NCBI RefSeq assembly: GCF_021890735.1
Contig: NZ_JAKKUR010000001.1
Coordinates: 41,792-105,791 of the forward strand
Length of the DNA stretch: 64,000 nucleotides
Source of the DNA: Thermanaeromonas sp.
Lineage (GTDB): Bacteria > Bacillota > DSM-521 > Neomoorellales > Neomoorellaceae
Direction of reading: 5' to 3'
Below the pieces are notes generated by a model. It worked only from the letters and a program-made list of their open reading frames with translations. It had not been told where the DNA came from and ran no database searches. The first letter of the stretch is position 1. Each line of letters starts with the position of its first letter. Below are positions 29,613-40,316 of this stretch, one piece after another. Made by a program: the position numbers and the translations under genes.

Positions 29613-30887
29613 CTATTGAAATAGCTCTCTTAGCCATGCCCTAAAATAACCCCAGAGGCTTCCCCAGAACCCTTCCCTGCTGGCTGCAGCCTGGGATTTG
29701 GATAGCTGTTTTATCCCGTGTATTACCAATCCCACCGCCGTGGCATAAGCCGGGCTAGCCACCATATCTGCCAAGCCGCCCAAACGGCTCGGAAAGCCTA
29801 TCCTTACCGGAAGCTCTAAAATTTCACTCGCCAACTGTGCCATACCCGGAAGCAAGGCCCCGCCACCTGTCAAGACCACACCTCCGGGAAGCAAACCCTT
29901 AAAATCGGCCCGGCTTATTTCCTGGCGGACTAACCCCAATATCTCTTCTACCCGCGGCTCTATGATTCCCGCCAGCATCTTTTGAGAGACCGTATGGGTG
30001 CCTTCTCCCCCTACATTAGGCACCTGAAACAGTTCGTTCTCGGGAACTGAGCTAGAAGGTAGCCTGCCCCACTCTTTTTTGATCCTTTCAGCCTGGTTTA
30101 TGGGCGTGCGCAAGCCTACCGCTATGTCGCTGGTAATGTGCTCTCCCCCCACAGGCAACACAGAAGCAAACCACAAGCCGCCTTGAGCAATAATGGCTAT
30201 CTCTGTGGTCCCCCCGCCCAGATCGACTACCACCGCCCCCAGTTCCCTTTCTGCTACCTGGAGTACAGCCTCTGCCGAAGCAAGGGGATTGAGCACAAGT
30301 TCCTGTACCTCTATCCCGGCCCGCTGGACACTCTTAACCAGGTTCTGTACTGCCGCTCCAGCCGCCGTTACGATAAGGGTCTCCACCTCTAGCCGGGAAC
30401 CTGTCATACCTACAGGGTCAGTTATACCACCGTAGCCGTCTACAATGTACTGCCGGGGAAGTACGTGGATAATCTGGCGTTCAGAAGCTAAAGGTATAAC
30501 TTTGGCCGCCTGCAAGACCCTTTCCACATCTTCTATCGTTACTTCCCTATTTTCCCCGGCAACTGCTACTATCCCCCGGTTGTTTATAGATTCTATATGA
30601 GGCCCTGTGATCCCCACAAAAGCCCTTTGCAGGCGGTGCCCGGCCATCCTCTCGGCCATATCTACAGCTTGCGCTATAGCCTGGGCAGTGTGTTCTATGT
30701 CTACGACAATACCCCTCCGGAGGCCCCCAGAAGGAACTTCCCCTAAACCTATGACACTGAGGTGTCCCCCTGCCTCAACCTCTGCGGCTATGGCTACTAT
30801 TTTGGTACTGCCAATATCCAAACCCAATACTACTTCTCCTTTGGGCAAATCTGGCACCCCCGGAGTTTTAAAAAGGAAATTCAACAC
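29613..30887 (-). CDS. ftsA: Cell division protein FtsA
   Basis: FtsA is the actin-like ATPase that anchors FtsZ to the membrane. It has 424 residues. The phosphate-1 motif [28 protein letters not shown] and [14 protein letters not shown] are the actin-fold nucleotide motifs, and the C-terminal [17 protein letters not shown] is an amphipathic membrane-targeting helix. It lies between sbp and ftsZ. Confidence 0.97.
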   Translation of the reverse strand: MLNFLFKTPGVPDLPKGEVVLGLDIGSTKIVAIAAEVEAGGHLSVIGLGEVPSGGLRRGIVVDIEHTAQAIAQAVDMAERMAGHRLQRAFVGITGPHIESINNRGIVAVAGENREVTIEDVERVLQAAKVIPLASERQIIHVLPRQYIVDGYGGITDPVGMTGSRLEVETLIVTAAGAAVQNLVKSVQRAGIEVQELVLNPLASAEAVLQVAERELGAVVVDLGGGTTEIAIIAQGGLWFASVLPVGGEHITSDIAVGLRTPINQAERIKKEWGRLPSSSVPENELFQVPNVGGEGTHTVSQKMLAGIIEPRVEEILGLVRQEISRADFKGLLPGGVVLTGGGALLPGMAQLASEILELPVRIGFPSRLGGLADMVASPAYATAVGLVIHGIKQLSKSQAAASREGFWGSLWGYFRAWLRELFQ

Positions 30888-30922
30888 AACCCCTTATTTT
30901 CCCTTTTAGCTCTCAGATAAAT

Positions 30923-31252
30923 TTATCGCTTTAAAAGATGTCTGCGTATGATAGCTAGATTTTGAAAGAGGCGGGCACCGAAAACAAATACGGCAGCCAA
31001 ATACAGCTCCACCCCCAACTGATCGCCGATATAGGCTAGAAAAGCAGCAAGCAGGGTATTAGCAAAAAAGCCGGAAAGGAAGATGGAATGGTCAAAACTG
31101 TCTTCTAAAGTAGCGCGTAAGCCCCCGAATACAGAATCCAGGGCAGCCAATACGGCGACGGACATGTACTTAGCGTAAGCTACAGGTATCTTTACCGGGA
31201 TAAGCAACCCCACCAATATTCCTATCAAAAGCCCTAACAGGGGTAGCCACAT
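30923..31252 (-). CDS. sbp: Small basic protein, DUF1290 family
   Basis: This 109-residue protein has three hydrophobic segments and the conserved AVLAALDSVFGGLRATLE stretch typical of Sbp (DUF1290), regularly located between ftsQ and ftsA in Firmicutes. Its biochemical role is unknown. It starts 6 nt after ftsQ. Confidence 0.94.
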   Translation of the reverse strand: MWLPLLGLLIGILVGLLIPVKIPVAYAKYMSVAVLAALDSVFGGLRATLEDSFDHSIFLSGFFANTLLAAFLAYIGDQLGVELYLAAVFVFGARLFQNLAIIRRHLLKR

Positions 31253-31258
31253 GTCTGT

Positions 31259-31990
31259 TCACCTTTTTTCCCTAAATTTTATAACCGGCGGCCCGTCAAA
31301 GCTTACATCTATGTATTCTAACAATCCTAATTGTTGCGTTTCCCTTAATACCCCCTCTAAGCGAACCCATTTCTCTTTTACCGAACTAGCATTGCCAAAT
31401 TTCACTTTAACCCTTTCGGGTAAATAAAGCAACAGGTTTTCGGGGTCTATAACCTGGATCTCTTTTATCTTTTCCCTGGCCTCAAGGGGAAGAACCTTTA
31501 AAACCTCTAAAGCCGGTTTAAGCCGCGGGTCCTCAACCTTAGCTCCGGGGCCCGCATCATCTTTTACCTGGATCCCGGAAATAAAGGGGAGCTTACTAAG
31601 AGCTATCATACTTGAGCCTTCCATAATATAGCCTTCACCATCGACAATCCAAAATACACCGTGTCCGGGAACAAAAGCTAGAGGCTCCCTTTCTGTAACG
31701 TAGATTACCAAAGCGTGGGGCCACTTGCGCTTAACGCTTGCTTCTTTAAGTAGAGGGTGCGCCTTAAGGCGTTCAACCACTCCTTCGGTATCTATGCGCC
31801 ACAGGTTAACACCGTATTCTAACCCAGCTAAGCTTAAGAGCTCCTCCGTAGGGATCCTTTTGTTACCTTGCACCTCCACCTTCTGCAGACTAAAAAAGTC
31901 AGATTGTAGGAAAAAAAAGAAGGAAATACAACATAACATACATATCATTAGCCGCCGGGCACGATAAGGGCGGCGCTTATTTATCGCCAT
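31259..31990 (-). CDS. ftsQ: Cell division protein FtsQ/DivIB
   Basis: This bitopic divisome protein has a short cytoplasmic basic tail, one membrane helix (LMICMLCCISFFFFL) and an extracytoplasmic POTRA domain (LQKVEVQGNKRIPTEELLSLAGL). The track opens at 32110, but that would overlap murA by 71 nt, and the first 40 residues do not look like FtsQ. ATG 31990 (MAINKRRPYRARR, 243 residues) fits better. It has no clear ribosome-binding site, and its ATG overlaps a TATAAT box. Confidence 0.9.
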   Translation of the reverse strand: MAINKRRPYRARRLMICMLCCISFFFFLQSDFFSLQKVEVQGNKRIPTEELLSLAGLEYGVNLWRIDTEGVVERLKAHPLLKEASVKRKWPHALVIYVTEREPLAFVPGHGVFWIVDGEGYIMEGSSMIALSKLPFISGIQVKDDAGPGAKVEDPRLKPALEVLKVLPLEAREKIKEIQVIDPENLLLYLPERVKVKFGNASSVKEKWVRLEGVLRETQQLGLLEYIDVSFDGPPVIKFREKR

Positions 31991-32015
31991 TATAACAGAA
32001 GGCTCAGGTTTGTCC
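31989..32015 (-). promoter_or_regulatory. SigmaA-like promoter overlapping the ftsQ start
   Basis: On the minus strand TGGACA (5/6 of the -35 consensus), a 16-nt spacer and a perfect TATAAT end inside the proposed ftsQ ATG. A transcript from here would lack that ATG, so it would serve downstream genes (sbp, ftsA, ftsZ) or a later ftsQ start. Confidence 0.45.
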
Positions 32016-32039
32016 AAGGTGAGGCCAAAAAAGGGAAAT

Positions 32040-33296
32040 CTATTCTGTGCCTTCCCGCCATAACTTGGCTCCCAAAGATTGTAGCTTTTCCTCCAGTCTC
32101 TCGTAGCCACGGTCTAGATGTTGCACCCCTTCCACAGAGGTTAAACCTTGGGCCATTAACCCGGCAATTACTAAAGCCGCGGCCCCCCTCAGGTCCCTAG
32201 CTTCGACAGGAGCACCGCTTAAAGCAGGCACTCCTGTAACGACAGCAATTCTCCCTTCAATTTTAATATCGGCACCCATTCTCTTAAGTTCGGCCGCGTG
32301 GTGGAAACGATTCTCAAAAATGCTTTCAATAATTATACCGGTTCCCTGGGCGGTAGTCATTAAGGCCATAATTTGCGGTTGCATGTCAGTAGGAAACCCC
32401 GGGTAGGGTAAGGTTTTACAATCTACCGCTTGTAACCGGTTCGTCACTTCCAAATAAATACCGTCTTTCTTACACCCTACGTATGCCCCCATCTCCTGTA
32501 ATTTCGCTATCACAGCGGCAAGGTGTTCCGGCTGGGCCCCCTTCACAAAGGCCTTCCCCCTGGTTGCCGCTACAGCCACTAAAAAAGTTCCGGCTTCTAT
32601 TCGGTCAGGTATGATACGGTGTCTCGCTCCCCGCAGTTCTGATACTCCTTCTATCCTGATAACATCCTGACCCGCCCCTTGTATCCTGGCTCCCATTTTA
32701 TTGAGAAAATTTTGTAAGTCAACAATTTCAGGTTCTCGCGCCACATTCCTTAACACAGTCACCCCCTCAGCCAGCACAGCCGCCATCATGAGGTTTTCCG
32801 TTGCCCCGACACTGGGAAAGTCCAGGTGTATATCAGCTCCATGTAACCTCGGTGCCGTAGCTTCAATAAAACCCTGGCTTTCCCGAATCGTAGCACCCAT
32901 AGCCGCGAACCCTTTAAGGTGCAAATCTAAAGGTCGTGCCCCTATAGCACACCCTCCCGGGTAGGCCACCCGGAAACGGTGCCACCGACTAAGCAAAGGA
33001 CCCATCACCAGGTTTGAAGCTCTTAGCCGCCTGGTTAACTCGGGCTGGACCTCCTTTTCCTCAGCTAAGGAAGGGTCTATATAGAGGCTGTCGCCCTCCT
33101 TTTTAACCTCCGCTCCCAGGGTTTTTATAACTTCTCCCATCACTTTTACATCAATTAAATCAGGTACTCCTTCCAGGTAACAGGGATGCCGGGTTAATAA
33201 AGTGGCTGCCATAATGGGGAGAATGGCGTTCTTGGCCCCGCTAACCTCGACCTCTCCTTCTAACTTATAACCCCCGACAATATTTAAAATTTCCAA
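32040..33296 (-). CDS. murA: UDP-N-acetylglucosamine 1-carboxyvinyltransferase
   Basis: MurA transfers enolpyruvate from PEP to UDP-GlcNAc, the first committed peptidoglycan step. The catalytic Cys lies in YPGGCAIGARPLDLH, so fosfomycin sensitivity is expected from the family. I place the start at TTG 33296 (M/L-EILNIVGGYKLEG, 418 residues), 7 nt after AGGGGAGGG; the track start at 33332 runs into murB. Confidence 0.96.
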   Translation of the reverse strand: MEILNIVGGYKLEGEVEVSGAKNAILPIMAATLLTRHPCYLEGVPDLIDVKVMGEVIKTLGAEVKKEGDSLYIDPSLAEEKEVQPELTRRLRASNLVMGPLLSRWHRFRVAYPGGCAIGARPLDLHLKGFAAMGATIRESQGFIEATAPRLHGADIHLDFPSVGATENLMMAAVLAEGVTVLRNVAREPEIVDLQNFLNKMGARIQGAGQDVIRIEGVSELRGARHRIIPDRIEAGTFLVAVAATRGKAFVKGAQPEHLAAVIAKLQEMGAYVGCKKDGIYLEVTNRLQAVDCKTLPYPGFPTDMQPQIMALMTTAQGTGIIIESIFENRFHHAAELKRMGADIKIEGRIAVVTGVPALSGAPVEARDLRGAAALVIAGLMAQGLTSVEGVQHLDRGYERLEEKLQSLGAKLWREGTE

Positions 33297-33313
33297 GGCC
33301 TTTCCCTCCCCTT

Positions 33314-34231
33314 CTAGGGGCCCTCTCCCCAAATTTCGATCTCTAGGTCAAGGTAAATACCGAAACGTTTAAACACTTCTTCCCGCACTCTCTCTATCAA
33401 GCCCAACACATCGGAGGCCGTAGCCCTTCCGCGGTTAATAATAAAGTTGGCATGGATGGTAGAAACTTCGGCATCCCCCCGGCTCCAACCCTTGGCTCCT
33501 ACCTGTTCTATCAACCACCCGGCAGCATAACCTGGGGGATTCTTAAAGATGCACCCGGCGTTGGGCCAAGCCAAAGGCTGTTTCTTCTTGCGCAAGGCTA
33601 GCCTTTGAGCTATCAACCTATCAATTTCTTCAGGGTGCCCCGGTTTTAGGGCCAACAGTACAGCTACCACTACTTGGCCGGAACCCTTAATCCTACTCTC
33701 CCGGTATCCAAATCCCAGCTGGCTACCGTCTGCAATTACGAAGCGGCCTTCTTTATCCAAGACCTCCACCCTTGCCACTACATCTTCCATGGAGCCTGCG
33801 GGCGTTCCGGCATTCATTACTGTGGCCCCGCCTAAGGTGGCTGGAATTCCGGCAGCAAATTCCAGCCCGGAAAGACCGGCTTTCTGGGCCTTTGAAAGAA
33901 CCCTAGCCAGCAAAACCCCAGCCTCTGCCCAAATATTTGCATCCTTCACCTCTAGACGGGATAGACCGGTGGTCTTTATTACTAAGCCCCGGACCCCCTT
34001 TTCTCGTACTAGAAGATTGGACCCATTACCCAGAATATAAAAGGGCAGGCCCTTCTCGCGGCTAAAACTTATACAAGCCTCTATATCTTCACGGTTCGTA
34101 GGTAAAGCTAGAAGATCGGCCGGCCCGCCTATACGGAAAGTGGTGTGCCGCGACAAGGGCTCCTCAAGTAATACCCGGCCGGCGATAGAACGCTGTAATT
34201 CCCCAGCCAAAAGAGTAAGATAATCGCCCAT
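33314..34231 (-). CDS. murB: UDP-N-acetylenolpyruvoylglucosamine reductase
   Basis: This FAD-dependent enzyme reduces enolpyruvyl-UDP-GlcNAc to UDP-MurNAc. It has 305 residues of the short type II form found in Firmicutes. FAD-binding motifs LGNGSNLLVREKGVRGLVI and LEFAAGIPATLGGATVMNAG and the late GWSRGDAEVSTIHANFIIN with catalytic residues are present. It lies between murC and murA. Confidence 0.96.
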   Translation of the reverse strand: MGDYLTLLAGELQRSIAGRVLLEEPLSRHTTFRIGGPADLLALPTNREDIEACISFSREKGLPFYILGNGSNLLVREKGVRGLVIKTTGLSRLEVKDANIWAEAGVLLARVLSKAQKAGLSGLEFAAGIPATLGGATVMNAGTPAGSMEDVVARVEVLDKEGRFVIADGSQLGFGYRESRIKGSGQVVVAVLLALKPGHPEEIDRLIAQRLALRKKKQPLAWPNAGCIFKNPPGYAAGWLIEQVGAKGWSRGDAEVSTIHANFIINRGRATASDVLGLIERVREEVFKRFGIYLDLEIEIWGEGP

Positions 34232-34243
34232 ATCCTTTAACCT

Positions 34244-35638
34244 TTATCCTCCCACCTGGGGTATCTTCCCCGCCTGGAGGTAACGCGCTAGGTGTTCTCC
34301 AATCTGGTATACATCTCCTGCTCCCAATGTGAGGATGAGATCCCCGGACCTTAAATCTTTCCTCAAAAACCTTAAAGTATCTTCTCCAGAGGGGATGTAG
34401 TAAACTGCGGGATGCCCTATTTCTTGCAGCGCTTGAACTATTAGCCGGGCATGGACTCCGGGCAAAGGTTTCTCCCCGGCGGCATATATATCGTTTACAA
34501 TTACCACATCTGCTTCTTGCAAGGCACGACCTAACTCGCGGTGCAAGTAAAAGGTACGTGTATACCGGTGGGGTTGGAACACTGCAATAATACGCCTCGC
34601 TCCTACCTGGCGTGCAGCCGCTAAAGTAGCCCGGATTTCGGTAGGATGGTGCGCATAATCGTCTACCACCCAGATGTCACCGGCGTCCTGCAAAATTTGG
34701 AACCTCCGCTCTACCCCCCGAAAGGACCCTAATGCCTCTTGAAGTATCATCCAAGGCAATTCTAGCTGGTGTGCTACAGCTACAGCAGCTAAAGCGTTAA
34801 GGACGTTGTGCCTACCAGGTACTTTAAGCTCTAGTTCCCCCAGGTATTCCCCATGATAATAAATTTTACTCCTGCTACCCAGACCCTTAAGCTCGATATC
34901 CCGGGCCTGGTAATGGGCTTCCGGGCAGAAACCATAAGTTATTAGCGTCCTTTTTATCCCCGGAGTCAATTCCCGCAATAAAACATCTTCCAGGCAAAGC
35001 ACAACCTTTCCCTTAGGTTTTACCCCTTGCAAAAACTCCTGGAAGGCCTCTACAATGTTTTCTAAGCTCCCGTAATGGTCCAGATGATCATCTTCGATGT
35101 TAGTGGCTACCGCTATTTCGGGATGGAGCCATAAAAAGGAACCGTCGCTCTCATCAGCTTCCGCTACAAAAAAGTCGGAATTCCCCAGGCGAGCGTTGCT
35201 CCCCAGAGGAGGAACATAGCCCCCAACGACCACCGTGGGATCGAGTCCGCCTTGCCACAGGGCAAGGCTGACCATAGCCGAGGTGGTCGTCTTTCCGTGG
35301 GCTCCCGCTACCGCGATCCCCCTTTTGGAGGACATTAGCTCGGCCAGCAGTTTCCCCCTTTTAATTATCTCCAGCCCCCGCCTTTCTGCCTCTTTCACCT
35401 CCGGATTTTCCGGGGAAATGGCCGAAGAGATTACCACCCGCCGAACCTCGGGATGGAGGTTACTGGCGTTATGGCCCTGGTAAATCAGCGCGCCGCGTTT
35501 TTTAAGAAGTTCTGTATACCTGTTTTCTTTTATGTCCGAACCCGAAACCTTATGTCCTAACCCCAAAAGCAACTGCGCAAGTGCGCTCATGCCTACCCCG
35601 CCAATACCAACAAAGTGGGTCCAACCTTCTACCGGCAA
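34244..35638 (-). CDS. murC: UDP-N-acetylmuramate--L-alanine ligase
   Basis: MurC adds L-Ala to UDP-MurNAc. It shows the N-terminal Rossmann-like [15 protein letters not shown], the ATP loop [15 protein letters not shown], and the central [11 protein letters not shown] favour TTG 35638 (464 residues), preceded by AAGGAGATGG at 4-8 nt; GTG 35677 in the track has only a weak site. It lies between murG and murB. Confidence 0.95.
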   Translation of the reverse strand: MPVEGWTHFVGIGGVGMSALAQLLLGLGHKVSGSDIKENRYTELLKKRGALIYQGHNASNLHPEVRRVVISSAISPENPEVKEAERRGLEIIKRGKLLAELMSSKRGIAVAGAHGKTTTSAMVSLALWQGGLDPTVVVGGYVPPLGSNARLGNSDFFVAEADESDGSFLWLHPEIAVATNIEDDHLDHYGSLENIVEAFQEFLQGVKPKGKVVLCLEDVLLRELTPGIKRTLITYGFCPEAHYQARDIELKGLGSRSKIYYHGEYLGELELKVPGRHNVLNALAAVAVAHQLELPWMILQEALGSFRGVERRFQILQDAGDIWVVDDYAHHPTEIRATLAAARQVGARRIIAVFQPHRYTRTFYLHRELGRALQEADVVIVNDIYAAGEKPLPGVHARLIVQALQEIGHPAVYYIPSGEDTLRFLRKDLRSGDLILTLGAGDVYQIGEHLARYLQAGKIPQVGG

Positions 35639-35700
35639 GCTTCCATCTCCTTCCCCCCACCAGCAGCCTGGTTTCACCTGTATGATATGCTTTAGCTACT

Positions 35701-36822
35701 TTAAGGGTGACATTCCTCTGCCAGCGCAAGTATTTTATCTACAATCTTCTCCAAAGCATCTGGTCTACCCAAACGAGCACTCGCCTGAGCCATCTTTTTA
35801 AGCCTTTCAGGGTCGGCCAAAAGGCTTTCTACTGTGCGCAGGAGCTTTCCCGCCGCCAACTCATTGTCACGTATTATTATGGCTGCCCCCTTTTCGGCCA
35901 ACGCACGGGCGTTGTACTCCTGGTGATTGCCGGCCGCATACGGGTACGGTATAAGAACGGCCGGTAAACCCTTGACCAGAACCTCGGCTAGAAAAGAGGC
36001 TCCCGCCCGACCTATTACGAGATCCGCCGCGGCCAAAGCTAGATGTATATCGTGTAAATAAGGTACAATGGTAATATTTCCATTTCCATCCACATATATC
36101 CCCAACTTTGCAGCCTCGGCTTTTAATTGCTCATAATCTTTACGGCCCGCTACATGTAAAATCTTAAGGGAGGGCCGCCCCTGGTAAGCGCGAAAAAGAG
36201 AAAGCGCTGCATAATTTAAACTCCGGGCGCCTTGGCTTCCTCCCACAATCAGGATAAAAAATTGGTCCGGTCCAATTTTAAGCTTAGCTCTCGCCTCTTC
36301 CCTGTTCGTCGCTAAGATCTCCGGCCTCACGGGTAGACCTGTAGTGACTAATTCCACCCTGGAAGGAAAATATTTTTTGGCCTCCGGAAAGGTGAGGCAA
36401 ACTGTCCGGGCCACCCTAGATAAAATGCGGTTGGTAAGGCCAGGAAAGGCGTTCTGTTCATGGAGGATAACGGGGATCCGCAGAATAGCAGCCACCATAC
36501 ATACGGGGGCACACACATAACCCCCTGTACCCACTACCACCTGAGGCCGGAAGAGACGAAGTAAACTATAAGCTTCCCACAAGCCCTGCCCCAGCCGGGC
36601 CAGGGCTTTAAAATTCTTCCAAAGGCGCCTTCTCTCAAGTCCCTGTACCTTTATCGTAGCGAAAGGGAGCCCTGCCCTGGTAACCACTTCAGCCTCTAAG
36701 CCCCGGTCGGTGCCGATATATAAGATCTCTATCCCCGGCTTAGCCTTAAGAAGACCCTGGGCGATAGCCAGAGCTGGATAAACATGCCCTCCCGTACCCC
36801 CACCGGTAACTACTACTCGCAA
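35701..36822 (-). CDS. murG: UDP-GlcNAc:undecaprenyl-PP-MurNAc-pentapeptide GlcNAc transferase
   Basis: MurG makes lipid II from lipid I at the inner membrane face. The N-terminal motif VVVTGGGTGGHVYPALA and the C-terminal donor-site motifs VGGSQGARSLN and GRAGASFLAEVL are present. I use TTG 36822 (373 residues), 12 nt after AGGAGG and fitting the family N-terminus; the track start lies 12 codons upstream and overlaps the ftsW end. Confidence 0.96.
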   Translation of the reverse strand: MRVVVTGGGTGGHVYPALAIAQGLLKAKPGIEILYIGTDRGLEAEVVTRAGLPFATIKVQGLERRRLWKNFKALARLGQGLWEAYSLLRLFRPQVVVGTGGYVCAPVCMVAAILRIPVILHEQNAFPGLTNRILSRVARTVCLTFPEAKKYFPSRVELVTTGLPVRPEILATNREEARAKLKIGPDQFFILIVGGSQGARSLNYAALSLFRAYQGRPSLKILHVAGRKDYEQLKAEAAKLGIYVDGNGNITIVPYLHDIHLALAAADLVIGRAGASFLAEVLVKGLPAVLIPYPYAAGNHQEYNARALAEKGAAIIIRDNELAAGKLLRTVESLLADPERLKKMAQASARLGRPDALEKIVDKILALAEECHP

Positions 36823-36844
36823 GGGAAGGCACCCCCTCCTGTAT

Positions 36845-37942
36845 CTAGGTCCGTACATAGCGGGAAATATTAAGCAGTATACCTATCCCCGCCAGGGTAA
36901 AAACAAGGGAGGAACCCCCGTAACTTACCAGAGGCAAGGTTATACCGGTGACAGGCAGTAGCCCTGTAACTACCCCCATGTTGATCAGGGCTTGAAGGGT
37001 TATCATAATGGTGATACCTGCAGCAAGAAGAGAGCCAAAGGCATCCGGTGCCTTCATGGCTGTCCGGAAACCCCGCCAGAGCAAAAGGCTAAAGGCGGCC
37101 ACCACCAGGGCCGTACCTATAAACCCCAGCTCTTCACCTAAAATGGCAAAAATAAAATCCGTATGTTCCTCGGGAACATAATAGAGTTTTTGCCGTCCCT
37201 GACCGAGCCCTGTACCAAAAGGACCTCCTGACCCTAAGGCTAAGAGGGACTGTATAGTCTGGTACCCCTTCCCCTGGGGATCAGCCCAGGGGTTTAAAAA
37301 AGCCGTGAAGCGCGCCATGCGGTAGGGAGCTATAACTATGGCCAGGGCGACCAGGGCAAGGCCCGCCAGAAATAAGACCGCCAGGTGCCTGCGGTCAGCT
37401 CCGGCAGCGACCAACAGCAAGTAAGATGTACCTGCTACGGCTACGGCTGTCCCCAAATCGGGTTGGGCGAGGATTAACCCGCATACGAAGAAGATAAGTA
37501 AAAGATATGGTCCCAAGCCCCTTATGAAGGAACTACCGAGGTGGCGCGAATCTTCGGCAAGCCTTGAGGCCAAGAATATCACTATAGCCAGTTTAACTAC
37601 CTCGGAGGGCTGGAAAGAAAGGGAGCCCACCCCCAGCCACCGGCTAGATCCTTTGGCGCTGATACCTACAATAAGTACTAAAATAAGGAGCAGTAAAGAT
37701 ATCCCTAAAAGGGGGTTGGCCAGCCGGCGGAAAACGGTGTAAGGCATGCGCATCAAAGTAGCCATGCCCGTAAGACCCAACCCAGCCCAGGCGAGCTGGC
37801 GTTTAAGAAAATAAAAGGCATCACCTAAATTGTTGGCCGCGGTTACAGCGCTAGCGCTGAATACCATGATAATACCCATACTCAAAAGGACCAAAACGCT
37901 TAAAAGAAGCCCAAAATCAATTGTGCCGGCCCGCCGCAGCAC
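36845..37942 (-). CDS. ftsW: FtsW/SpoVE peptidoglycan glycosyltransferase (SEDS family)
   Basis: This multi-spanning SEDS glycosyltransferase polymerises lipid II together with the cluster PBP. About ten hydrophobic helices are visible, with the motifs [29 protein letters not shown] and the C-terminal [12 protein letters not shown]. The start is taken as GTG 37942, 7 nt after GGGGAGG; ATG 37948 is an alternative. The track start at 38005 lies within murD. Position alone cannot separate vegetative FtsW from sporulation SpoVE. Confidence 0.93.
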   Translation of the reverse strand: MLRRAGTIDFGLLLSVLVLLSMGIIMVFSASAVTAANNLGDAFYFLKRQLAWAGLGLTGMATLMRMPYTVFRRLANPLLGISLLLLILVLIVGISAKGSSRWLGVGSLSFQPSEVVKLAIVIFLASRLAEDSRHLGSSFIRGLGPYLLLIFFVCGLILAQPDLGTAVAVAGTSYLLLVAAGADRRHLAVLFLAGLALVALAIVIAPYRMARFTAFLNPWADPQGKGYQTIQSLLALGSGGPFGTGLGQGRQKLYYVPEEHTDFIFAILGEELGFIGTALVVAAFSLLLWRGFRTAMKAPDAFGSLLAAGITIMITLQALINMGVVTGLLPVTGITLPLVSYGGSSLVFTLAGIGILLNISRYVRT

Positions 37943-39311
37943 AATCATTCCTCCCCTCGGATAGAGAACGCACCAAGGTCTTGAAAAGATTGCCCCTCTC
38001 CTCATAATTCCGGAACATATCCCAGCTGGCGCAAGCCGGGGAAAGTAGAACTACATCGCCGGGACTAGCAAGTTCCCTGGCGCGTTCTACGGCTTCTCCT
38101 AAATCCCGTACCATAAAAATAGAGGTTAGTCCGGCCTTTTGGGCGGCCTGTCTAATAGCAGGTGCTGCCTCACCCAAAAGTATAAGGTGTTTCACCCTCC
38201 CCACCATCTTCTGGGCAAGGAAACTGAAATCGCTGCCCTTATTTTTACCTCCAGCAATCAAAATAAGGGGCTCGGAATAAGCCTCTATGGCTTTAATAGT
38301 AGCCTCGGGGTTAGTCCCTTTAGAATCATTTACGTAAAGAACACCATCCACACACGCTACGGGTTCTAAGCGGTGTGGAACTCCTGGGAAGGTTTTTAAA
38401 GTATAGCTTAAGGTGGAAGGTGAAATTCCCAGGATTCCTCCAATAGCTGCCGCCGCCAAAGAGTTTTCTAGATTATGTACACCTTTAAGGGCTAGTTCCT
38501 CCACGCGGCATATAGGGTGTACTCCATTCCCTAGGTCAAGGCAAATAACTCCATCCTTGACAAAGCACCCCAAACTTAAAGGTTCTCGGTGGCTAAAATA
38601 CACCAGGTGCCCTTTGACCTGTTTTTCTAGATTTCGCGTGTTAAGGTCATCATAATTTAGTACAGCAAAGTCCTCAGGCCCTTGCAAACTTAAGAGCCTA
38701 GCTTTAGCTTTAACGTATTCCGAAAAACTTCCGTGCCGGTCCAGGTGGTCAGGGGTGATGTTAAGTATAACAGCTACATTGGGGTGAAAAGTCTCTACCG
38801 TCTCCAGTTGGAAACTGCTTACCTCCAAGACGAAATACTGTCCCGGAAAGGCTTCGCCTACTTTTTCTATCAAGGGTACACCAATATTACCCGCTACTAC
38901 CACGGGATACCCCGCATCTTTAAGCACCTGCCCCGCCAGCGCGGTAGTTGTTGTTTTACCGTTGGTCCCGGTTATGGCTATTATTTTTACGCCAGCGGGA
39001 AGAAGCCTAAAAGCAAGCTCCAGTTCCCCCCATATGGAGATACCCGCTTGCCTGGCCGCTTTCAAAGGAGGCTCCTCTAGGGGTACTCCAGGGCTAGCTA
39101 CTACAAGGTCTGGGCAGACTTCCCCAACTTCAGGGTAACCCCCTACAAACACAGTTACCCCTAGTTCTTTAAGGGGCCTGATCTCCTCTTCGCTTTTCAC
39201 ATCCTTATCACAGGCGCAAACTTTGGCCCCCAACCCGGCCAGCACCCGGGAGGCTGCCATACCGCTTTTTCCCAATCCGACTACCAACACTCTTTTAGAA
39301 TGCCATTCCAT
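37917..39311 (-). CDS. murD: UDP-N-acetylmuramoylalanine--D-glutamate ligase
   Basis: MurD adds D-Glu to UDP-MurNAc-L-Ala. It has 464 residues, the N-terminal [17 protein letters not shown], the ATP loop [28 protein letters not shown] and the C-terminal [18 protein letters not shown] with the catalytic groups. Its end overlaps the ftsW start by about 26 nt. Confidence 0.97.
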   Translation of the reverse strand: MEWHSKRVLVVGLGKSGMAASRVLAGLGAKVCACDKDVKSEEEIRPLKELGVTVFVGGYPEVGEVCPDLVVASPGVPLEEPPLKAARQAGISIWGELELAFRLLPAGVKIIAITGTNGKTTTTALAGQVLKDAGYPVVVAGNIGVPLIEKVGEAFPGQYFVLEVSSFQLETVETFHPNVAVILNITPDHLDRHGSFSEYVKAKARLLSLQGPEDFAVLNYDDLNTRNLEKQVKGHLVYFSHREPLSLGCFVKDGVICLDLGNGVHPICRVEELALKGVHNLENSLAAAAIGGILGISPSTLSYTLKTFPGVPHRLEPVACVDGVLYVNDSKGTNPEATIKAIEAYSEPLILIAGGKNKGSDFSFLAQKMVGRVKHLILLGEAAPAIRQAAQKAGLTSIFMVRDLGEAVERARELASPGDVVLLSPACASWDMFRNYEERGNLFKTLVRSLSEGRNDCAAAGRHN

Positions 39312-39356
39312 ACTTTCAACTACCTTTCTTAAGCGTGATTAATTTCAACCCTCGTT

Positions 39357-40316
39357 TTAGCTCCAGGACAAGCCATATAGCCCCAAGCCACAAAAAACCA
39401 GGCCTAATACCCAAAAAAACAAGACTACCTTGGTCTCGGACCAACCCACCAGTTCGAAATGATGATGCAAGGGGCTCATGCGGAAAAGGCGCCGACCCGT
39501 TAAACGAAAGTATACTACTTGCAAAATCACGGATAACGCTTCTAAGACATAAACTCCGCCTAAAATAGGAAGAACAAGTTCTGTCCTCGTTAAAACACTC
39601 AAAATACCCACAGCCCCTCCTAAAGCCAGGGAGCCCGTGTCACCCATGAACACACGCGCAGGATGGAAATTGTACAGTAAAAACCCCAAACATCCACCCG
39701 CTAGCGCCCCTGCAAAAATCACGAGCTCAACCTTGTCCAAAGCTAGGGTAAGAATGAAATAGGCCAGGGACACTAACAGAGTAGTTCCCGCCGCCAGCCC
39801 GTCCAATCCGTCTGTTAAATTCACAGCGTTGCTGGTCGCCACCAACACCACCGCGGCTAAAGCAGGATAGTACCATCCCAAGTCCCACTGCACAGAGCTG
39901 AAAGGGAGTGTTACCTCAGTACCCCGGTCTAAATAAAGCATGGCCACTATTCCCGCTAATAAACCCAAAGCTAGCTGCCCGGCCAGCTTCTGCCTGGCCA
40001 AAAGCCCTAAGGGGCGCCGCATAACCACCTTCAGCATATCATCTATCCAACCCAGTAGGCCATAACCCCAAGTAATACCTAATAAAGTAAATGAAAGTAG
40101 ACTGCGTTCACTTAAAATCAAGACGGCCAGGGTCAGCCCTATAAGGAATATAAGTCCTCCCATGGTGGGAGTTCCTGCCTTGCTAAGGTGTCTCCGGGGC
40201 CCGTCATCCCGTACTGTCTGGCCAGCTTTCATCAACTGTAATACTCTTATAAGCGGAGGCGCTAGAAGGGCGGTAAACGCAAAACTTAAAAGGAGTGCAA
40301 CAAGCCCTGCTTTCAT
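39357..40316 (-). CDS. mraY: Phospho-N-acetylmuramoyl-pentapeptide transferase
   Basis: MraY attaches UDP-MurNAc-pentapeptide to undecaprenyl phosphate, making lipid I. It has 319 residues and about ten membrane helices. Catalytic motifs GWIDDMLK, NAVNLTDGLDGLAAG and FMGDTGSLALGG, and the late SPLHHHFELVGW, are all present. It overlaps the murF stop by 4 nt. Confidence 0.97.
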   Translation of the reverse strand: MKAGLVALLLSFAFTALLAPPLIRVLQLMKAGQTVRDDGPRRHLSKAGTPTMGGLIFLIGLTLAVLILSERSLLSFTLLGITWGYGLLGWIDDMLKVVMRRPLGLLARQKLAGQLALGLLAGIVAMLYLDRGTEVTLPFSSVQWDLGWYYPALAAVVLVATSNAVNLTDGLDGLAAGTTLLVSLAYFILTLALDKVELVIFAGALAGGCLGFLLYNFHPARVFMGDTGSLALGGAVGILSVLTRTELVLPILGGVYVLEALSVILQVVYFRLTGRRLFRMSPLHHHFELVGWSETKVVLFFWVLGLVFCGLGLYGLSWS

